64,000 nucleotides of DNA from Beggiatoa alba B18LD (GTDB taxonomy: Bacteria; Pseudomonadota; Gammaproteobacteria; Beggiatoales; Beggiatoaceae), in assembly GCF_000245015.1 (NCBI RefSeq), contig NZ_JH600070.1, positions 2,543,588 to 2,607,587 of the forward strand, given 5' to 3'. Each line of letters starts with the position of its first letter. The stretch's first letter is position 1. Below are positions 36,576 to 45,419 of this stretch, piece after piece. The translations under genes were made by a program, and so were the position numbers. The notes under the pieces are model-generated. The model ran no database searches and was not told the DNA's origin. It saw only the letters and a program-made list of their open reading frames with translations.

Positions 36576-39500
36576 TTAATTAGACTCAATATGCTGTATT
36601 TCCTCAGGCGTTAATTGATACAACAAATACACTTTTTCATTTACAACTTGTTCGGTCTGCACTATCTCTGTTTTTAAAGCCAGCATATCCGCATGTAATT
36701 GTTTTAACATTTTAAAAATAGCTAAATCGGCTAAAACAACCTTTTTCTTTTCCAATTCAAGCGTTAATTGTTCAAAACTCAATTTCTCAGGATTTTGCAA
36801 AGCTTTTGAAAGCGACGACACTTTTAAAACAACAGTTACATAATCAGAAAAATCCGTTTTTAATTGGGTTAAACGCTGATTATCGTTTAAAAGTTTGCTG
36901 ACTTTCTCAATAAAAAATGCTTCTGTGACAGAATCCGCACAATCAGGTAATGGGAAAGGTTCTATATATTTCGTGTTAAATCTAAAATACCCCCCCCGCA
37001 ATTCTGTCCCTGTATTTTTAAGAAAAAACCATAAAAGCGATGAGTTTAAAATCCCTAAATAAAAAAGCTGATGGCTTTTATAGTCATCACTGATAACTAA
37101 ACCATAACCGCCATTTTTAACGCAATATCCTGTGTTATCTACAGTAATTTGAATACCTAGCGTAATATCGGGTACAACTAATTTTGTCTTATCTATTAAA
37201 TTTAGATTTTTAGGATAAATATATAAAAACCAGCCTTCTTTATCCATTTTGCCATTTTCACGACTTCTTAACGTGGTTTCATTTTCTTTCAAATAAACAT
37301 AACCTTTAGGAAAATGCGTTTTAATATATTCCTCCGTCATCGCAGTTGCTTCATTGCCCGCTAATAAATAAGGAAAAATTACAAAATAACGATTTTGTAG
37401 ATAACCGTAACGGCTAATGTCCTCACCTTTTAGTAAAGGTTTCAATAAAGCGCGTTCAATTGTCACTGTTTTATCTAAGGCTTTAGAAAAACCTGTAACA
37501 AAATCTCCTTGTTGCGCACCTTGAATTAAATAAATGTCGTCTGCACTGGTTGCAATTCCTTGAAATATTTTTGCAAAAACAGTTTTAACCGTTAAAGGTT
37601 GTTGTTTTAACTTATTGAGAATTTGCGCGGTTAAATCAGAGGTTAAATGCCATTTATCTTTAGATAAGGCTGAATAAGGCACTTTTTCAAATACTTCCGC
37701 TTGCAAATTTAAATAACTAATCGCTTGCGGTTTAAGATGTTTAAAAGCCAGTGAATCGTTATGATGCGATAAAGTAACAATACAAGTGTAAGTGCTTGCC
37801 TCTTCAAAAACAATTTCAGAACCAAAATGCAATAATTGTTCGACAGCTTGATATTTCACTAAAAAATCACGAATTCCTTCACCAAATTCAGAAATTAAAA
37901 ATTTATGCGGTAGAATAAAACTTAATCGCCCTGTTGATTTTAATAAGCTAAAAGCCTTTTCCATAAACAACACATAAATATCATAATTTGCAGTTGCTGA
38001 TTGATAGTTACTGACATAATAATGAGTTTCTTGCTCATAATTGGCTTTTAACCCTTGTAAACGCACATACGGCGGATTCCCAATAATGATATCGAATCCC
38101 CCTTTTGCGAAAACTTGCGGAAAAGCCGCTTGCCAATTAAAGGCTAATTCACCTGCAACCGCTTGAGAATCAATCAAAGAATTACCACAGCGAATATTAT
38201 TATTTAACGCGGTTAATTTACGCTGAGGCTTTGCGGTTCTTAACCATAAAGAAAGTTTTGCAATTTCAACGCTTTCCTCGTTAATATCCACACCAAATAA
38301 ATTATTTTCTAAAATAGAATTTTCTAAATCAAACACTATTGTAGAGCCTGTTAATTTCGCTTCTAACGAATTAAGCCATTGATGCTCATTGATTAAAAAA
38401 CGTAATGCTTCATTTAAAAATGCGCCACTACCACACGCGGGGTCGAGAATGGTTAATGCAAATAACCATTGTTGATATTGATGCAGTTTATCTAATAAAT
38501 CCTTAATTTCTGCATTATTTGCTTTATTCGCTTTTCTAAAAAAATAATCACTTTCTTCTAAATTTAATAAAAGTTTCTGTTCTCGACATAAAACGCCTAA
38601 GGTTTGATTCACAATGTATTGCGTAATATAGGGCGGTGTATAAAAAATACCGTCTTTTTTGCGTTTACTACTTTTCTTCGTTTTCTGCGCCAGAATATCG
38701 TTATCAAGTTGTTGTAACGATAATTCTTCAAGTTCTTTTAAACTGTGTTCAAAGATATGCCCTAAGATATTGACATCAATATCGCTTTCATAGTCGTACT
38801 GCAATAAAGCCTGACAGCCTTGAAATAAAACAGCATCATCAATTTGTAGCGTGTCTAATAACGCATCGGTTGCAAATAAACCGCCGTTATAGGCGAAAAT
38901 CGGAAATTTCTCATTATTTAAGCCAATATCTAAATAATAAAAATATTTCTTAAAATAATCATACAAAGGCAATTTATCGACAAAAATATTCTTTTTATCC
39001 GCTTGCCATTGATTTAAAAGGCTTAAAACGGTATTCGCGGGAATTAGTAATTTATCTTCGGCAAACAGTAGAAATAGAAAACGGTCTAGGAGTTTTTGCG
39101 TTTTCTTAAATAGCAGGAGTTTATCTACAGTGGGATTGCAAGCAGTGAGACTTTGAAAAAGTTCTTTTCTAAAATTTGCATATTGTTGATAAAAAATCTT
39201 ACTAATTTCTTCTTCTTGGATTAAAGATTCTGCTTTTAAATTTGCAGGCATATCCGTAAACAAATTTTCTTGCTGGAGCAATAGCCACAACAATTTAAAA
39301 TCGGTTTCTGAAAGGGTGAATAAATCCCATTCGATAAATGTTAGTGCTGTATCAATATATAAACGGAGTTTTTCAAAATTAGAAATAATGACATAACGGC
39401 ATTGTGTTTGATTATTTTTGTATTGAAAGGCTTGCGCTTCAATTTTATTTAAATCTTGTTGTTTTGTGCCTTTTAGTTCAATCACGGCAATCACGTGTTG

Positions 39501-39776
39501 ATTTTTTAAAATCGCGCCGTCGGCTTTTTTGGTATTTTTTTGATTTTTAAATTCAGTTGTGAGTGTGTAATGAGGTTCAGGATTTAAGCGATAACCTAAA
39601 ATTTGCACAAATAAGGCATTTAAGAAACCTTCTTGAAACTGTTCTTCTTTTGCCAAACGAATATTATTTTGCCGTTCTTTATCGTGAAAGTAGGCAGTAA
39701 ATTGTTGATAGGCTTTTGTAATTCTTGTTGTATCTAATTGGTTTAGATAACGATTTAAAATGCTTTTTTGGAACAT
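36576..39776 (-). CDS. Type IIG restriction-modification enzyme (nuclease and N6-adenine methyltransferase)
   Basis: 1066 residues. The N-terminal PD-(D/E)xK nuclease is visible: KKADGAI with Asp86 and VIELKG with Glu100 and Lys102. A helical connector follows, then the methyltransferase with motif I DPACGSGAF (about residue 442), FGVDINEESVEIAKLSLW, and motif IV GNPPYVRL (about 567), the NPPY of N6-adenine enzymes. The C-terminal 350 residues would be the target recognition domain (GYFRFNTKYIEPFPLP). Single-chain cut-and-methylate enzymes need no partner. Flanked on both sides by repeat elements; composition is more AT-rich than neighbouring housekeeping genes, which fits transfer. Confidence 0.9.
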   Translation of the reverse strand: MFQKSILNRYLNQLDTTRITKAYQQFTAYFHDKERQNNIRLAKEEQFQEGFLNALFVQILGYRLNPEPHYTLTTEFKNQKNTKKADGAILKNQHVIAVIELKGTKQQDLNKIEAQAFQYKNNQTQCRYVIISNFEKLRLYIDTALTFIEWDLFTLSETDFKLLWLLLQQENLFTDMPANLKAESLIQEEEISKIFYQQYANFRKELFQSLTACNPTVDKLLLFKKTQKLLDRFLFLLFAEDKLLIPANTVLSLLNQWQADKKNIFVDKLPLYDYFKKYFYYLDIGLNNEKFPIFAYNGGLFATDALLDTLQIDDAVLFQGCQALLQYDYESDIDVNILGHIFEHSLKELEELSLQQLDNDILAQKTKKSSKRKKDGIFYTPPYITQYIVNQTLGVLCREQKLLLNLEESDYFFRKANKANNAEIKDLLDKLHQYQQWLFALTILDPACGSGAFLNEALRFLINEHQWLNSLEAKLTGSTIVFDLENSILENNLFGVDINEESVEIAKLSLWLRTAKPQRKLTALNNNIRCGNSLIDSQAVAGELAFNWQAAFPQVFAKGGFDIIIGNPPYVRLQGLKANYEQETHYYVSNYQSATANYDIYVLFMEKAFSLLKSTGRLSFILPHKFLISEFGEGIRDFLVKYQAVEQLLHFGSEIVFEEASTYTCIVTLSHHNDSLAFKHLKPQAISYLNLQAEVFEKVPYSALSKDKWHLTSDLTAQILNKLKQQPLTVKTVFAKIFQGIATSADDIYLIQGAQQGDFVTGFSKALDKTVTIERALLKPLLKGEDISRYGYLQNRYFVIFPYLLAGNEATAMTEEYIKTHFPKGYVYLKENETTLRSRENGKMDKEGWFLYIYPKNLNLIDKTKLVVPDITLGIQITVDNTGYCVKNGGYGLVISDDYKSHQLFYLGILNSSLLWFFLKNTGTELRGGYFRFNTKYIEPFPLPDCADSVTEAFFIEKVSKLLNDNQRLTQLKTDFSDYVTVVLKVSSLSKALQNPEKLSFEQLTLELEKKKVVLADLAIFKMLKQLHADMLALKTEIVQTEQVVNEKVYLLYQLTPEEIQHIESN

Positions 39777-39836
39777 GTTGAAAACTTAATGGGTTAAGGG
39801 TGGTATGGTATATTAATCTCAATTCTGAGAGATTCA

Positions 39837-40040
39837 AAACTTAGCAGGTCTTTTTTTGTCTGAATCAGAATTCACAGAATTTTCAGAATTAACAGAATTA
39901 AAAAGCGTGATTCGCATTAATTTCTTGGTTTAAGGGGTTTAAATTCTGTTAATTCTGAAAATTCTGATTCAGACAATGTTTTAATTTTGTCTGGTGAATC
40001 CTGATGAAAAAAAAGAGAATAATCTCTGCCAGTCCTGAAA
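39837..40040. repeat. Inverted-repeat element, copy 6
   Basis: Starts with half of the palindrome (ACTTAGCAGGTCTTTTTTTG), then the arm GTCTGAATCAGAATTCACAG, a centre and the facing arm ATTCTGATTCAGACA, then GTCTGGTGAATCCTGATG and AAGAGAATAATCTCTGCC, the complement of a block in copy 4. The outer terminal repeats are missing. Confidence 0.78.
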
Positions 40041-40048
40041 TTAACTGA

Positions 40049-42436
40049 TTACAACCAGTTCCCAATCAATAAAAATGCGGCCCAATAATAAGGGTGGCGA
40101 TAATCTCTATATTGCTCATCGCTTAATAAGCGTTTTTGCGCCATTTGTAAGGCTTTGGCTTTAGACAATTTAGCTTGTTGCAATTGGGCGTAAAATTCTA
40201 ATAACACTAAAGGGGTTGCTTCATCATCTACTTTCCACAATGTCGCTACCGCACTTTTTACCCCCGCTTTTAAAGCAACCCCCGCCAATCCTAACGCCGC
40301 ACGGTCATCACTCAGTCCTGTTTCACAAGCACTGAGGGTTAATAGCTCTAATGGATTATCTTTGACACGGGCTAAAATCATTAACTCACTCAAACGATTT
40401 AAATTTAATTTCTCTTCGTAACTCAAGACAAAGGTTTTATGTACGTTACTACTGAATTGTCCATGCGAGGCAATATGCACAATGGAGAAATCGCCCAAAT
40501 TAAGAATTTGACTTAATTTAGGATAAATAAAGTCTTTATTTAATAATAAAGTTGCATCAGGATAAGTTTGCTTTAAAGTTTCTACTTCATAGCGTGCACA
40601 GGGTAACGCAGAAAAGTTTTGCACAGATTCAGATAAACCGCTGAGTAACATTTTATAGTTCTTATGCGGTGGCGTTGAGGCATTCAAGCATAGACTGGGG
40701 GTTATTGCGAGCGCGAAACGTTCAATTAAATAATGCTGACCATCATGTAGCGCGGCAAAAGGCACTGTCCGCAACAATCCTTCTGGGATAATCACTAATG
40801 TTTCAATATCTTGTAATTGCGGTAAAAAAGGGTTAATCAGCCAATCATAAAGCTGTTGTGCGTGCGTAAAAAAATTCTGGTTAGGCAATAAAATAGGTGT
40901 ATCTGGGTGAGTGTGGCGTAATGGATTGCATTGCACGGTTTCTAGGTCTGGCTGAGTCGCACGGGTGCGACGCTCTGCACTGGGCTGGTCACGCAGTGGA
41001 CTAGAGAAGCCTAAAATACTATTTTTCAATGTTTTTTCATCAACCGCAATGGTTGCTTGATGAATGCCTGTTGCAGTAGTGAGTAAGAGTTCTAAACGTT
41101 CTGGCAAAGGGATTAAGTACAAAATGGCAGTATGTGCATCAATCAATTGGTCAGCCGAGGTACATTCAGCATGTTGCGTAATACAATTGTCTTGATAATA
41201 ATCTTGTAACTCAAAATTTTTATAAGTTTCTACGGCTTGGCGTGCTTCGCTTAAATAATATTGTTGTTGCTGTCCTGTGCTTTGTTTGGCTTGCTGTAAC
41301 AATAAATCAGCCAATTCAAAGTAAACCGTTGCGACTTGGGCGCGAATATTTTCCGTAATTGCACAATAGCCTTTAGTAGCAATTTGTTGTTGAATCGGTG
41401 TAAAGGTATTAATGGCTTGACGATAAACGGCAATGGCTTCAGGTAAATTATTTTGTTGGCGGAGCAGTTGCCCTAATCGCCACAACCATTTATAAATTAA
41501 AGTTTTTTCCTGTGTTGTTTGCGCATGAAAAACCGCTTGCCGTATCAATTGCGTTGCATCTTCATATTGTCCAACGGCTTGATAAAGTTCGCCTAAACTG
41601 CCTTGTGCATAAGATTGTGCTTGTGCATTCAATGGGTTAGACATTTGTTGTGCTTGATAAAGCAGTTGATAGGCTTGTTGATAAAGGCGCGGACGTTGCG
41701 GGGCGGTTGTTGGTAAAGTTTCAAACAGAGATTGTGCTAATTTACCTAACGTAATCTTTGCAAAGACTTCGCTATAAATATCTGTCCAATCATGTACATT
41801 TGGGAGAGCTTGTTCTAAGGCTTGTATGCTACTTGCAAATTGCGTTTCTTTAAGTTCATCACTGATTACATTGTCTTTATCGAGTAAAAACTGTCGCTGT
41901 GCTTGATTGATTAGAATTTTTGCTTTGATTTCATTCGTTAATGGATTATTAGGATACTGATTTAATACCGCCACTGCTTCTGCATAGGTTTTTAATGCAG
42001 TTTCATAATCTAAATTCATACTGGCAATATTCGCCGTTTGATTTAACACTTCTGCTAATAACAGCGAATCCGTATATTGACGAGCAAGTTCTAAGGCTTG
42101 TTCATTGTAAAGTTCCGCTTTGCCAATCGCTTCTTTATCTTTTGCAGAATATAGCTTACTAAATTCATTATAAAATTTTATTTTTAGTGGAATATCATCT
42201 AATTCACTCAGCGGGGTAATTGTATTATCTAGTAAGTTAGTTGCTTGCTGATATCCGCCTAATTGACGATAGGCTTTTGCAATTTGCAGGGTTATTTCGA
42301 TAAATTCGTGTTTATTTGTGGTGGTTAAAGCGAGTTGCCATTGTCGAATCGCGGTTTCATAGTCTCCTTGTTGGTAAGCCTGTTGTCCTGCATTTAAAGG
42401 GCTGAATGTAATTGTGAAAAGAAGTAAGAAGGTAAA
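40049..42436 (-). CDS. TPR-CHAT protease-like protein with signal peptide
   Basis: 795 residues from ATG 42436; the frame opens 33 bases earlier at a TTG. An N-terminal signal-like stretch (FTFLLLFTITFSPLNAG) is followed by TPR repeats (QQAYQQGDYETAIRQWQLAL and about six more, to about residue 400) and a C-terminal CHAT domain (about 530-795). The CHAT caspase-like dyad is present: IASHGQF with His658 and TLSACETGLSD with Cys704, then ALGLAGVALKAGVKSAVATLW. CHAT proteins are peptidases used in programmed cell death, separase-like roles or defence. Export suggests a periplasmic form. It sits between a restriction enzyme and a toxin-antitoxin pair. Confidence 0.9.
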   Translation of the reverse strand, partial: FTFLLLFTITFSPLNAGQQAYQQGDYETAIRQWQLALTTTNKHEFIEITLQIAKAYRQLGGYQQATNLLDNTITPLSELDDIPLKIKFYNEFSKLYSAKDKEAIGKAELYNEQALELARQYTDSLLLAEVLNQTANIASMNLDYETALKTYAEAVAVLNQYPNNPLTNEIKAKILINQAQRQFLLDKDNVISDELKETQFASSIQALEQALPNVHDWTDIYSEVFAKITLGKLAQSLFETLPTTAPQRPRLYQQAYQLLYQAQQMSNPLNAQAQSYAQGSLGELYQAVGQYEDATQLIRQAVFHAQTTQEKTLIYKWLWRLGQLLRQQNNLPEAIAVYRQAINTFTPIQQQIATKGYCAITENIRAQVATVYFELADLLLQQAKQSTGQQQQYYLSEARQAVETYKNFELQDYYQDNCITQHAECTSADQLIDAHTAILYLIPLPERLELLLTTATGIHQATIAVDEKTLKNSILGFSSPLRDQPSAERRTRATQPDLETVQCNPLRHTHPDTPILLPNQNFFTHAQQLYDWLINPFLPQLQDIETLVIIPEGLLRTVPFAALHDGQHYLIERFALAITPSLCLNASTPPHKNYKMLLSGLSESVQNFSALPCARYEVETLKQTYPDATLLLNKDFIYPKLSQILNLGDFSIVHIASHGQFSSNVHKTFVLSYEEKLNLNRLSELMILARVKDNPLELLTLSACETGLSDDRAALGLAGVALKAGVKSAVATLWKVDDEATPLVLLEFYAQLQQAKLSKAKALQMAQKRLLSDEQYRDYRHPYYWAAFLLIGNWL

Positions 42437-42476
42437 CATAGGCAATGACTCATCGGTAATTGATGGCAATCTAAAT

Positions 42477-42514
42477 TTTACTCGTTACCAAGCTCTGCTT
42501 CGTAACGAGCAATC
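42477..42514. repeat. Solo end of the 143-bp module
   Basis: TTTACTCGTTACCAAGCTC then TGCTTCGTAACGAGCAA: the outer hairpin of the 143-bp module found at 25.8 and 43.8 kb, without its interior. It lies just upstream of the CHAT gene start. Confidence 0.7.
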
Positions 42515-42624
42515 AACTGTTTTATTTATGAAATATCGCCGAGATCAGGTTAAATTTAAATCGTTTTATAGTGCGTTTACTATATATCAAAATTTTCACC
42601 TAGAAAAATGAAACGACTTGTATA

Positions 42625-42692
42625 TTGATATGATACAGTGTACTTTTATATAAAATTTTATATAAATATGAGCGATGACAATGCTCATATTT
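42625..42692 (+). promoter_or_regulatory. Promoter and nested operators of the antitoxin-like gene
   Basis: A -35 TTGATA (42625-42630) and -10 TATATA (42647-42652) are 16 bases apart. The -10 sits in a perfect 22-base palindrome (42645-42666; half-site TTTATATAAAA). A second inverted repeat, AAATATGAGC (42664-42673) with GCTCATATTT (42683-42692), follows at once. The layout fits autoregulation by the Xre-type protein encoded at 42730. Confidence 0.55.
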
Positions 42693-42729
42693 AACTTATA
42701 TATAGTTAGTTACAGAGAAAGTAATTATC

Positions 42730-43053
42730 ATGGCACTAATATTTTACGATAGCCCATTTCATGTCACGCATGATGAAGAAACCGCGAACAAAATGGTCAT
42801 AAAAATGGACTTGTCCATCATGCTCATGGACTTAATTGAAAAGCAAAAGTGGACACAAGCCGAAGCGGCTGAAAAATTGGGCGTGAAGCAATCTCGCATA
42901 TCAGATTTAATGAACTCAAAAATTGAAAAGTTCACTATCGATGCAATGTTCGATATGTTGGATAAGTTGGGTTTTAAAGTTAGTTGGTCTATGCCATCGC
43001 AACAGAAGGCTACGATGGTCATCAAAAAAGCGAAACAGCCTGCTAAGATTTAA
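42730..43053 (+). CDS. Xre-family antitoxin-like protein (Ata/HigA type)
   Basis: 107 residues. A helix-turn-helix of the COG5606/HTH_37 type: SIMLMDLIEKQKWTQAEAA, EKLGVKQSRISDLMNSKIEK and FTIDAMFDMLDKLGFKVSW. Such proteins neutralise Gp49-like (DUF891) toxins and repress their own promoter. Its presumed toxin gene lies next to it but on the opposite strand: the two genes converge and overlap by 4 bases. The start is ATG 42730 with a weak GAGAAAG ahead. Confidence 0.88.
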   Translation: MALIFYDSPFHVTHDEETANKMVIKMDLSIMLMDLIEKQKWTQAEAAEKLGVKQSRISDLMNSKIEKFTIDAMFDMLDKLGFKVSWSMPSQQKATMVIKKAKQPAKI

Positions 43054-43388
43054 TTTCCTCTTAATTCTGCCAATAAGTCTTTTAAGCATTGTTCTGCAAC
43101 TTTCATAGCCTGCCTATCAACACCATTGGTGGTTTTGGTGAAGGCATGTAACACGATGACCGAATCCAAATATTTTGTTACATAAACGCAGCGATAAGCA
43201 GGACGACCATTCTTTTTTAATTCAATCACGCCCTGCCCCACGCTGTCTAGGTATTTGATAGGCAGTACAGGTGCTTGACCAAATTGAATTTTTCTTAAAT
43301 CCTTGCCGAATTCATCTTGAATTTCTGCGGGCAAATCTTTGTATTCTTTTTCAGCCGCATCACTGACAAATGCAAATTTTTTGCTCAT
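43050..43388 (-). CDS. Gp49-like (DUF891) RelE/HigB-superfamily toxin
   Basis: 112 residues. Family features: FAFVSDAAEKEYKDLPAEIQ, the phage-related Gp49 pattern VGQGVIELKKNGRPAYRCVYV and VIVLHAFTKTTNGVD, which place it with RelE-fold mRNA-cleaving toxins (COG4679). AAGG lies 6 bases before the ATG. Toxin and antitoxin in this family are normally co-directional, toxin first; here they are convergent and share the TTAA that holds both stop codons. The upstream region is within 50 bases of the end of repeat element 8. Confidence 0.88.
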   Translation of the reverse strand: MSKKFAFVSDAAEKEYKDLPAEIQDEFGKDLRKIQFGQAPVLPIKYLDSVGQGVIELKKNGRPAYRCVYVTKYLDSVIVLHAFTKTTNGVDRQAMKVAEQCLKDLLAELRGN

Positions 43389-43439
43389 TTTAAACCTTCT
43401 CGACGAGAGAGTTGTTTTCTCTTAACTTTATGTAAAACA

Positions 43440-43944
43440 ACCTGAGTTCTGCGAGTTTCTGTTAAAAAGACAAGCGTTTGTCTGAATCAAGATTAGCAGG
43501 ATTTAAAAGAGTCATTCACGTTAGTTTTTTTGTTTGAGGGATTTAAATCCTATCAATCTATCTTGACTCAAACAATGTTTTAATCTTGTTTGGTCAACCC
43601 TTTTTGCGTGTTCCGACAGACCTGCTAGGTTTTGAAAACCTAGCAGGTCTTTTTTTGTCTGAATCAGAATTCACAGAATTTTCAGAATTAGCAGAATTAA
43701 AAACAATTAAAAACATAATTTTTTTATTCTTTTAATTTTCCTGTTTTTTTAATTCTGAAAATTGCTCGTTACAAAGCTCTGCTTGGTAATGCCTGCCTTG
43801 CAAGCTCCGCTTGCCGAATACAAGCAAACTTAAGATTGAAGCGTTCAAGTACAAGCCAAGCAGAGCTTGGCGAGTAGGCATTACCAAGTGAAACTTGGTA
43901 ACGAGCAAATGCTTATTTTTTAAACAATCTCGCCGAACTCAGGT
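43440..43944. repeat. Inverted-repeat element, copy 8 (largest), with nested 143-bp module
   Basis: Terminal repeats ACCTGAGTTCTGCGAG at 43440 and CTCGCCGAACTCAGGTTA at 43930-43947. Inside: the arm TTTGTCTGAATCAAG, TGCGTGTTCCGACAG, the 33-bp palindrome at 43618-43650 followed by TTTTTTTG, a second arm GTCTGAATCAGAATTCACAG, and the 143-bp module. It contains two merged copies of the element. Confidence 0.85.
43764..43906 (-). repeat. 143-bp palindromic module, copy B
   Basis: Reverse complement of the module at 25771-25913, identical over 143 bases but for one position (ACAAAGC here against ACCAAGC). It splits the right arm of repeat element 8. Confidence 0.88.
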
Positions 43945-43961
43945 TATGACGCTAAAACGAT

Positions 43962-44489
43962 TTATAACCCACTCAAATATGGCGCGTCCGCATCTTTTGC
44001 GGATAAAGTTGGTTTACTGATAGGCCATAGAATGCCAATTTCAGGGTCATCCCAGCGTAAACTGCCTTCATCTTCGGGATGGTAGTAGTCCGTGCATTTG
44101 TAGTGAAAATCAGCAGTGTCGGAAAGGACGCAAAAGCCGTGCGCAAAGCCTGCGGGGACGTAAAATTGATGGTGATTGTCAGCGGTTAAAATCGCGCCTA
44201 CCCATTTTTTATAGGTGGGAGAGTCTTTGCGAATATCGACAGCGACATCAAAAACAATGCCTTTGGTGACGTAAACGAGTTTACCTTGTGGGTGTTTGCG
44301 TTGAAAATGTAGCCCACGTAAGACGTTTTTAGCTGAATGGGAGTGATTATCTTGGACAAAACGCACGTTTAAACCTGCGTCGATGTAGCGTTGTTCGTTG
44401 TAACTTTCTAAAAAAAAGCCGCGTTCATCGCCAAAAACACGCGGTTCTATCAGTAACACTTCTGGGATAGCGGTCGGAGTGACTTTCAT
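43962..44489 (-). CDS. rmlC: dTDP-4-dehydrorhamnose 3,5-epimerase
   Basis: 175 residues, the usual size of a cupin-fold RmlC. It converts dTDP-4-keto-6-deoxy-glucose to the L-lyxo form on the way to dTDP-L-rhamnose. Seen: VLLIEPRVFGDERGFFLESYN, FVQDNHSHSAKNVLRGLHFQ with the catalytic His, GKLVYVTKGIVFDVAVDIR, and FYVPAGFAHGFCVLSD. Third gene of the order rmlB-rmlA-rmlC on the minus strand; the start is 2 bases after the rmlA stop. Confidence 0.97.
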   Translation of the reverse strand: MKVTPTAIPEVLLIEPRVFGDERGFFLESYNEQRYIDAGLNVRFVQDNHSHSAKNVLRGLHFQRKHPQGKLVYVTKGIVFDVAVDIRKDSPTYKKWVGAILTADNHHQFYVPAGFAHGFCVLSDTADFHYKCTDYYHPEDEGSLRWDDPEIGILWPISKPTLSAKDADAPYLSGL

Positions 44490-44491
44490 AA

Positions 44492-45370
44492 TTAGGCAAT
44501 TTCGTGTTGTAGGATGAAATTTAAATATTGTCCGTAACTGCTCTTACTCAGGGGTTTTGCGAGTTCGGCGAGTTGTTCCGCACTGATATAGCCTTTACGC
44601 CATGCGATTTCTTCAGGACAGGCGATTTTTAAGCCTTGACGTTTTTCTAGGGTTTGTACGAAGGTTGCTGCTTCTAGCAGTGATTCGTGTGTGCCTGTAT
44701 CTAGCCATGCCATGCCCCGTCCGAAACGTTCCACTTTTAGGCATTTCCGTTGTAAATAGAGGTTGTTGACATCGGTAATTTCTAATTCTCCACGTGGGGA
44801 GGGCTTGAGATTTTTAGCGATGTCGACAACTTGGTTGTCGTAAAAATATAGACCTGTGACGGCATAGCGGGATTTAGGTTGTTTGGGCTTTTCTTCTAGG
44901 CTGATGGCGTTGCCTTGTTTGTCAAATTCAACCACGCCGTAGCGTTCGGGGTCGTGGACGGGGTAGGCAAACACGGTCGCACCTTGGTTATTGGTCGCGG
45001 CATTGGCAATTTGTTTTTGAAAATCGTGTCCGTAAAAAATGTTATCGCCTAATACGAGCGCACAGCTATCTTGTCCAATAAAGTCTTTGCCGATAATAAA
45101 GGCTTGTGCAAGCCCATCGGGTGAGGGTTGCACGGCGTAACGGATTTGAATCCCCCATTGTGTGCCATCGCTTAGTAGTTGTTCAAAGCGGGGTGTGTCT
45201 TGGGGGGTGGATATCAGTAGTATGTCACGGATGCCCGCTAGCATGAGGGTGGTTAGCGGGTAATAAACCATCGGTTTGTCGTAAATGGGGAGGAGCTGTT
45301 TAGAGACAGCTTGGGTAATGGGGTGTAAGCGTGTACCAGACCCGCCCGCGAGAATAATACCTTTCATCAT
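44492..45370 (-). CDS. rmlA: Glucose-1-phosphate thymidylyltransferase
   Basis: 292 residues from the first of two ATGs at 45370; the frame stays open upstream but the family begins at [16 protein letters not shown]. It joins dTTP and glucose-1-phosphate to dTDP-glucose. Seen: [48 protein letters not shown] and [15 protein letters not shown]. Middle gene of rmlBAC. Confidence 0.97.
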   Translation of the reverse strand: MMKGIILAGGSGTRLHPITQAVSKQLLPIYDKPMVYYPLTTLMLAGIRDILLISTPQDTPRFEQLLSDGTQWGIQIRYAVQPSPDGLAQAFIIGKDFIGQDSCALVLGDNIFYGHDFQKQIANAATNNQGATVFAYPVHDPERYGVVEFDKQGNAISLEEKPKQPKSRYAVTGLYFYDNQVVDIAKNLKPSPRGELEITDVNNLYLQRKCLKVERFGRGMAWLDTGTHESLLEAATFVQTLEKRQGLKIACPEEIAWRKGYISAEQLAELAKPLSKSSYGQYLNFILQHEIA

Positions 45371-45419
45371 CTTTGTTATGTCTTCTGTTGCGGTATGAAA
45401 TACGCGCATTTTAGCAGAT

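Larger units (their letters stand above)
36262..36579. repeat. Inverted-repeat element, copy 5, carrying an inner repeat
   Basis: Begins with the palindrome next to the scpA stop, has the left arm GTCTGAATCAGAATTCACAG, then a decayed centre, the inner GTAGGGTGGAATA repeat, and ends with CTTTTTAAAAGAATCTTGCCG then TACTCGCGTTAAT. The element's final TTA is the stop codon (36576-36578) of the minus-strand restriction enzyme. Confidence 0.75.

Noticed and set aside
39837-40040. Possible small RNA in the intergenic repeat
   Set aside because: The folding potential is explained by the element's arms; no promoter was seen.
42436-42469. Upstream TTG start for the CHAT protein
   Set aside because: It would put 11 polar residues before a good signal peptide, and it has no ribosome site.
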